From: an uncultured Comamonadaceae bacterium
GTDB lineage: Bacteria; Pseudomonadota; Gammaproteobacteria; Burkholderiales; Burkholderiaceae_C
Length of the DNA stretch: 11,027 nucleotides
NCBI GenBank assembly: GCA_937893415.1
Contig: CALBWZ010000308.1
Span: 1-11,027 of the forward strand
Reading direction: 5' to 3'
Made by a program: the position numbers and the translations under genes
Part shown: piece after piece, positions 6,363 to 11,027 of the stretch
How the letters are laid out: each line of letters opens with the position of its first letter
Numbering within the stretch: position 1 is the first letter of the stretch
The notes under the pieces: model-generated
Database searches by the model: none
Told to the model about the DNA's origin: nothing
What the model saw: the letters and a program-made list of their open reading frames with translations, nothing else

Positions 6363-7432
6363 CTAGCTCAACGACGCCTCAATCGCATTCACCAATGCAT
6401 CTACCGCCTCGTCTGTGGTGTCCCACGAGCACATGAAGCGACAGCCGCCGCCGGCGATGAACTCATAAAACCGCCAACCGCCTGTTTGCAGTTTGTCTAT
6501 GGCGGTTTGTGGCAGGTTGACGAATACGCCGTTGGCTTGTGTGGGGGCTAGCAGTGACAAGCCCTCTAGAACCTCTAGTTTGCTGCGCAGGCGTTGTGCC
6601 ATGGTGTTGGCGTGGCGTGCATTGCTGAGCCACACGTCGTCTTGCAACATGCCCAGCCATGGCGCAGAAATAAAACGCATTTTGCTGGCCAGTTGTCCGG
6701 CTTGCTTGACGCGGTAGGCAAAGTCTTCGCTCAGGTGCTTGTCAAAAAACACCACGGCTTCGCCAACAGGTAGGCCATTTTTGGTACCACCAAAACACAG
6801 CACATCAACACCCGCCCGCCACGTAATGTCGCTGGGGTGGCAGCCCAAGGTGGCCACGGCGTTGGCAAAGCGTGCGCCGTCCATGTGCAGTTTGAGGTGA
6901 CGGCGTTTGGCGATGGCGGCGATGGCGCGCACTTCTTCCACCGAGTAAATAGTTCCCAGCTCAGTGGCTTGCGTGATGGATACCACTTTGGGTTTTGGAT
7001 AATGCAAGTCTGTGCGTTTGGTGACTATGGCCTCAATTGCATCTGGTGTGAGTTTGCCGTGCTGGCCTGCCTCACCACCGGCATCAGCCACCAACAGTTT
7101 GGAGCCGTTCGAGAAAAACTCCGGGCCGCCACACTCGTCGGTTTCTATGTGAGCCACCGGCGAGCACACCACCGAGTGGTAGCTCTGGCATAGGCTGGCC
7201 AAGGCCAGCGAGTTGGCTGCTGTGCCGTTGAATACAAAGTAAATATCACAGTCGGTTTGAAACAAGTTGCGCAACGATTCTGACACTTTATGCGTCCACT
7301 CGTCGTCGCCATAAGCGGGCGCATGCCCGCTGTTGTTGGCCTCAAGAAACCAGTGTGCAGCAGGGCCACACATGCCTGCATAGTTGTCGCTGGCGAAATG
7401 CTGTTTCAGATGGGTAGGGTATGTGAGGGCGT

Positions 7433-7436
<4 letters not shown>
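6363..7436 (-). CDS. ltaE: Low-specificity L-threonine aldolase
   Basis: A 357-residue PLP enzyme of the beta-eliminating lyase family. It is expected to cleave L-threonine or L-allo-threonine to glycine and acetaldehyde in the cytosol. FNGTAAN at residues 69-75 binds the PLP phosphate. His96 in PVAHIETDE stacks on the ring. [10 protein letters not shown] at 184-193 contains Asp186, and [17 protein letters not shown] at 215-231 contains the Schiff-base Lys219. The GTKNG...GEA form resembles Pseudomonas-type threonine aldolases. Its ATG overlaps the gcvP stop by 4 bp (ATGA), implying translational coupling to the glycine decarboxylase. The product glycine is the substrate of the genes upstream, which supports the assignment. 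The enzyme may also act on other beta-hydroxy amino acids. A related beta-hydroxyaspartate or phenylserine aldolase is less likely. Confidence 0.9.
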
Positions 7437-10348
<2,912 letters not shown>

Positions 10349-10370
10349 AACAAACACATTGGTAGCTGCG

Positions 10371-10448
10371 TTAATTGGGGTCAGATCCCAATTAATCGCA
10401 GGCGCTGACGAGTCGGAAGGAGGTTAATTGGGATCTGACCCCAATTAA
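10371..10448. repeat. REP-doublet (REPIN-like) element between gcvH and gcvP
   Basis: Two 25-bp arms, 10371-10395 and 10424-10448, are exact reverse complements, separated by 28 bp (10396-10423). Each arm is itself a hairpin: TTAATTGGG, a 7-nt loop (GTCAGAT in the left arm, ATCTGAC in the right), then CCCAATTAA. The element can therefore fold as two short hairpins or as one 25-bp stem with a 28-nt loop. This architecture matches REP pairs mobilised in trans by REP-associated tyrosine transposases; no transposase gene is in the window. It lies 16 bp after the gcvH stop and about 22 bp before the gcvP start, within the operon transcript. Confidence 0.8.
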
Positions 10449-10464
10449 CTGAACTGCATTGGGT

Positions 10465-10827
10465 TTAAGCGGAGAAGGAGCCGTAGGAGGTTTCGTCCAT
10501 CAGGGCATCGAGCTCAGCGGGGTTGCTGAGTTTGACTTTGAAGAACCAGCCAGTGCCCAGTGGGTCGGTGTTGGCCAGTGACGGGTCATCGCGCAATACC
10601 TCGTTGACTTCGGTAATTTCACCTGACACGGGCATGTACACGTCGGCGGCAGCTTTAACGGACTCCACCACGCCGGCTGTGGCTTTCTGCTCGAATGTTG
10701 CGCCGACTTCTGGCAGTTCAACGAAGACGACGTCGCCCAGCGCGTCTTGCGCGTGGTGCGTAATGCCGACGGTGGCGATGTCGCCTTCAATGCTGAGCCA
10801 TTCGTGGTCTTCGGTGTACTTAATCAT
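10465..10827 (-). CDS. gcvH: Glycine cleavage system H protein
   Basis: A 120-residue lipoyl carrier protein. It shuttles the aminomethyl intermediate between GcvP, GcvT and dihydrolipoamide dehydrogenase in the cytosol. The sequence begins [16 protein letters not shown] and has [22 protein letters not shown] at about residues 21-42. The lipoylation motif [18 protein letters not shown] carries Lys58, and [14 protein letters not shown] lies near the C-terminus; all are standard for the family. The length is slightly shorter than E. coli GcvH (129). The ATG is preceded by AAGGA about 7 bp upstream. It lies 84 bp after the gcvT stop, which leaves room for a minor internal promoter, although none was recognised. 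It should be transcribed with gcvT upstream and gcvP downstream. Confidence 0.96.
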   Translation of the reverse strand: MIKYTEDHEWLSIEGDIATVGITHHAQDALGDVVFVELPEVGATFEQKATAGVVESVKAAADVYMPVSGEITEVNEVLRDDPSLANTDPLGTGWFFKVKLSNPAELDALMDETSYGSFSA

Positions 10828-10911
10828 GGGGTTTCCTTGGTTGAAATGTGAAGCGAGGTAAAAAGGTAGCGCGTTTGTTGCAGCTTGTGTGTTGACAGAT
10901 CTAGGCTGTGC

Positions 10912-11027
10912 TTAGCCACGGTGGTAGTTGTTGGGTGTGAAGGGCATGGCGCTCACGGTCATGGCCACCAGCTTGCCTCGAACCACGGCGTTGACTTGGG
11001 TGCCAATAACCGCATGGGCAACACCCA
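10912..11027 (-). CDS. gcvT: Aminomethyltransferase (T-protein), C-terminal end only
   Basis: Only the last 37 residues are in the window; the rest lies beyond position 11027. Translating the minus strand to the TAA at 10912-10914 gives a tail reading GVAHAVIGTQVNAVVRGKLV, then AMTVSAMPFTPNNYHRG. This matches the conserved GcvT ending, in which a VRGK segment is followed by a short strand and MPFVxxxYxR. GcvT transfers the methylene unit from the H-protein lipoyl arm to tetrahydrofolate, releasing ammonia. Position supports the call, since gcvT commonly precedes gcvH and gcvP in proteobacteria. A glycine riboswitch, if present, would be upstream of gcvT and outside this window. Too little is visible to judge integrity. 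Confidence 0.85.
   Translation of the reverse strand, partial: GVAHAVIGTQVNAVVRGKLVAMTVSAMPFTPNNYHRG

Noticed and set aside
10828..10911. Separate promoter or riboswitch between gcvT and gcvH.
   Set aside because: The 84-bp gap shows only the gcvH ribosome-binding site; no promoter boxes or conserved RNA structure were seen.

Overview
The window reads as a chromosomal segment of a betaproteobacterium. The best guess is Burkholderiales, probably Comamonadaceae-like, because the chorismate synthase, glycine decarboxylase, GcvH and MFS proteins look like that group and the DNA is moderately GC-rich. This rests on recalled family resemblance, not on a search. Nearly all of the DNA is coding, and most of it is core amino-acid metabolism rather than an accessory island.

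Layout. (1) Positions 1-2708, minus strand: a tightly packed unit transcribed right to left. It comprises a MetY-type O-acetylhomoserine sulfhydrylase, an alpha/beta hydrolase 3 bp behind it, and a cytochrome P450 30 bp behind that, cut by the window edge. (2) Positions 2709-2885: a 177-bp divergent control region. It holds several inverted repeats, a hairpin with a T-tract in the metY leader, and a 12-bp sequence carried by both genes at their ribosome-binding sites. (3) Positions 2886-6247, plus strand: a two-CBS-domain protein, chorismate synthase (aroC), an MFS transporter and type II 3-dehydroquinate dehydratase (aroQ). Two shikimate-pathway enzymes thus flank a transporter of unknown substrate. 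(4) Positions 6248-6362: a short convergent gap rich in small palindromes. (5) Positions 6363-11027, minus strand: the glycine-cleavage operon in the order gcvT (C-terminal end only), gcvH, gcvP, followed by a threonine aldolase gene that overlaps gcvP by 4 bp.

How the genes work together. Threonine aldolase can convert threonine to glycine and acetaldehyde. The GcvP/GcvH/GcvT proteins then oxidise glycine to CO2, ammonia and methylene-tetrahydrofolate, so region 5 forms a threonine/glycine-to-one-carbon module. MetY makes homocysteine directly from O-acetylhomoserine and sulfide. The role of its hydrolase and P450 partners is not evident.

Most notable: a 78-bp element at 10371-10448 sits between gcvH and gcvP. 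It consists of two exact 25-bp inverted copies of a sequence that is itself an imperfect palindrome, with 28 bp between them. This is REP-doublet (REPIN-like) architecture placed about 22 bp before the gcvP start, where no good Shine-Dalgarno sequence is visible. I saw no tRNA, rRNA, CRISPR array, prophage gene or transposase gene. I do not see convincing evidence of a wholly new biological system here; the more unusual signals are in the non-coding gaps.
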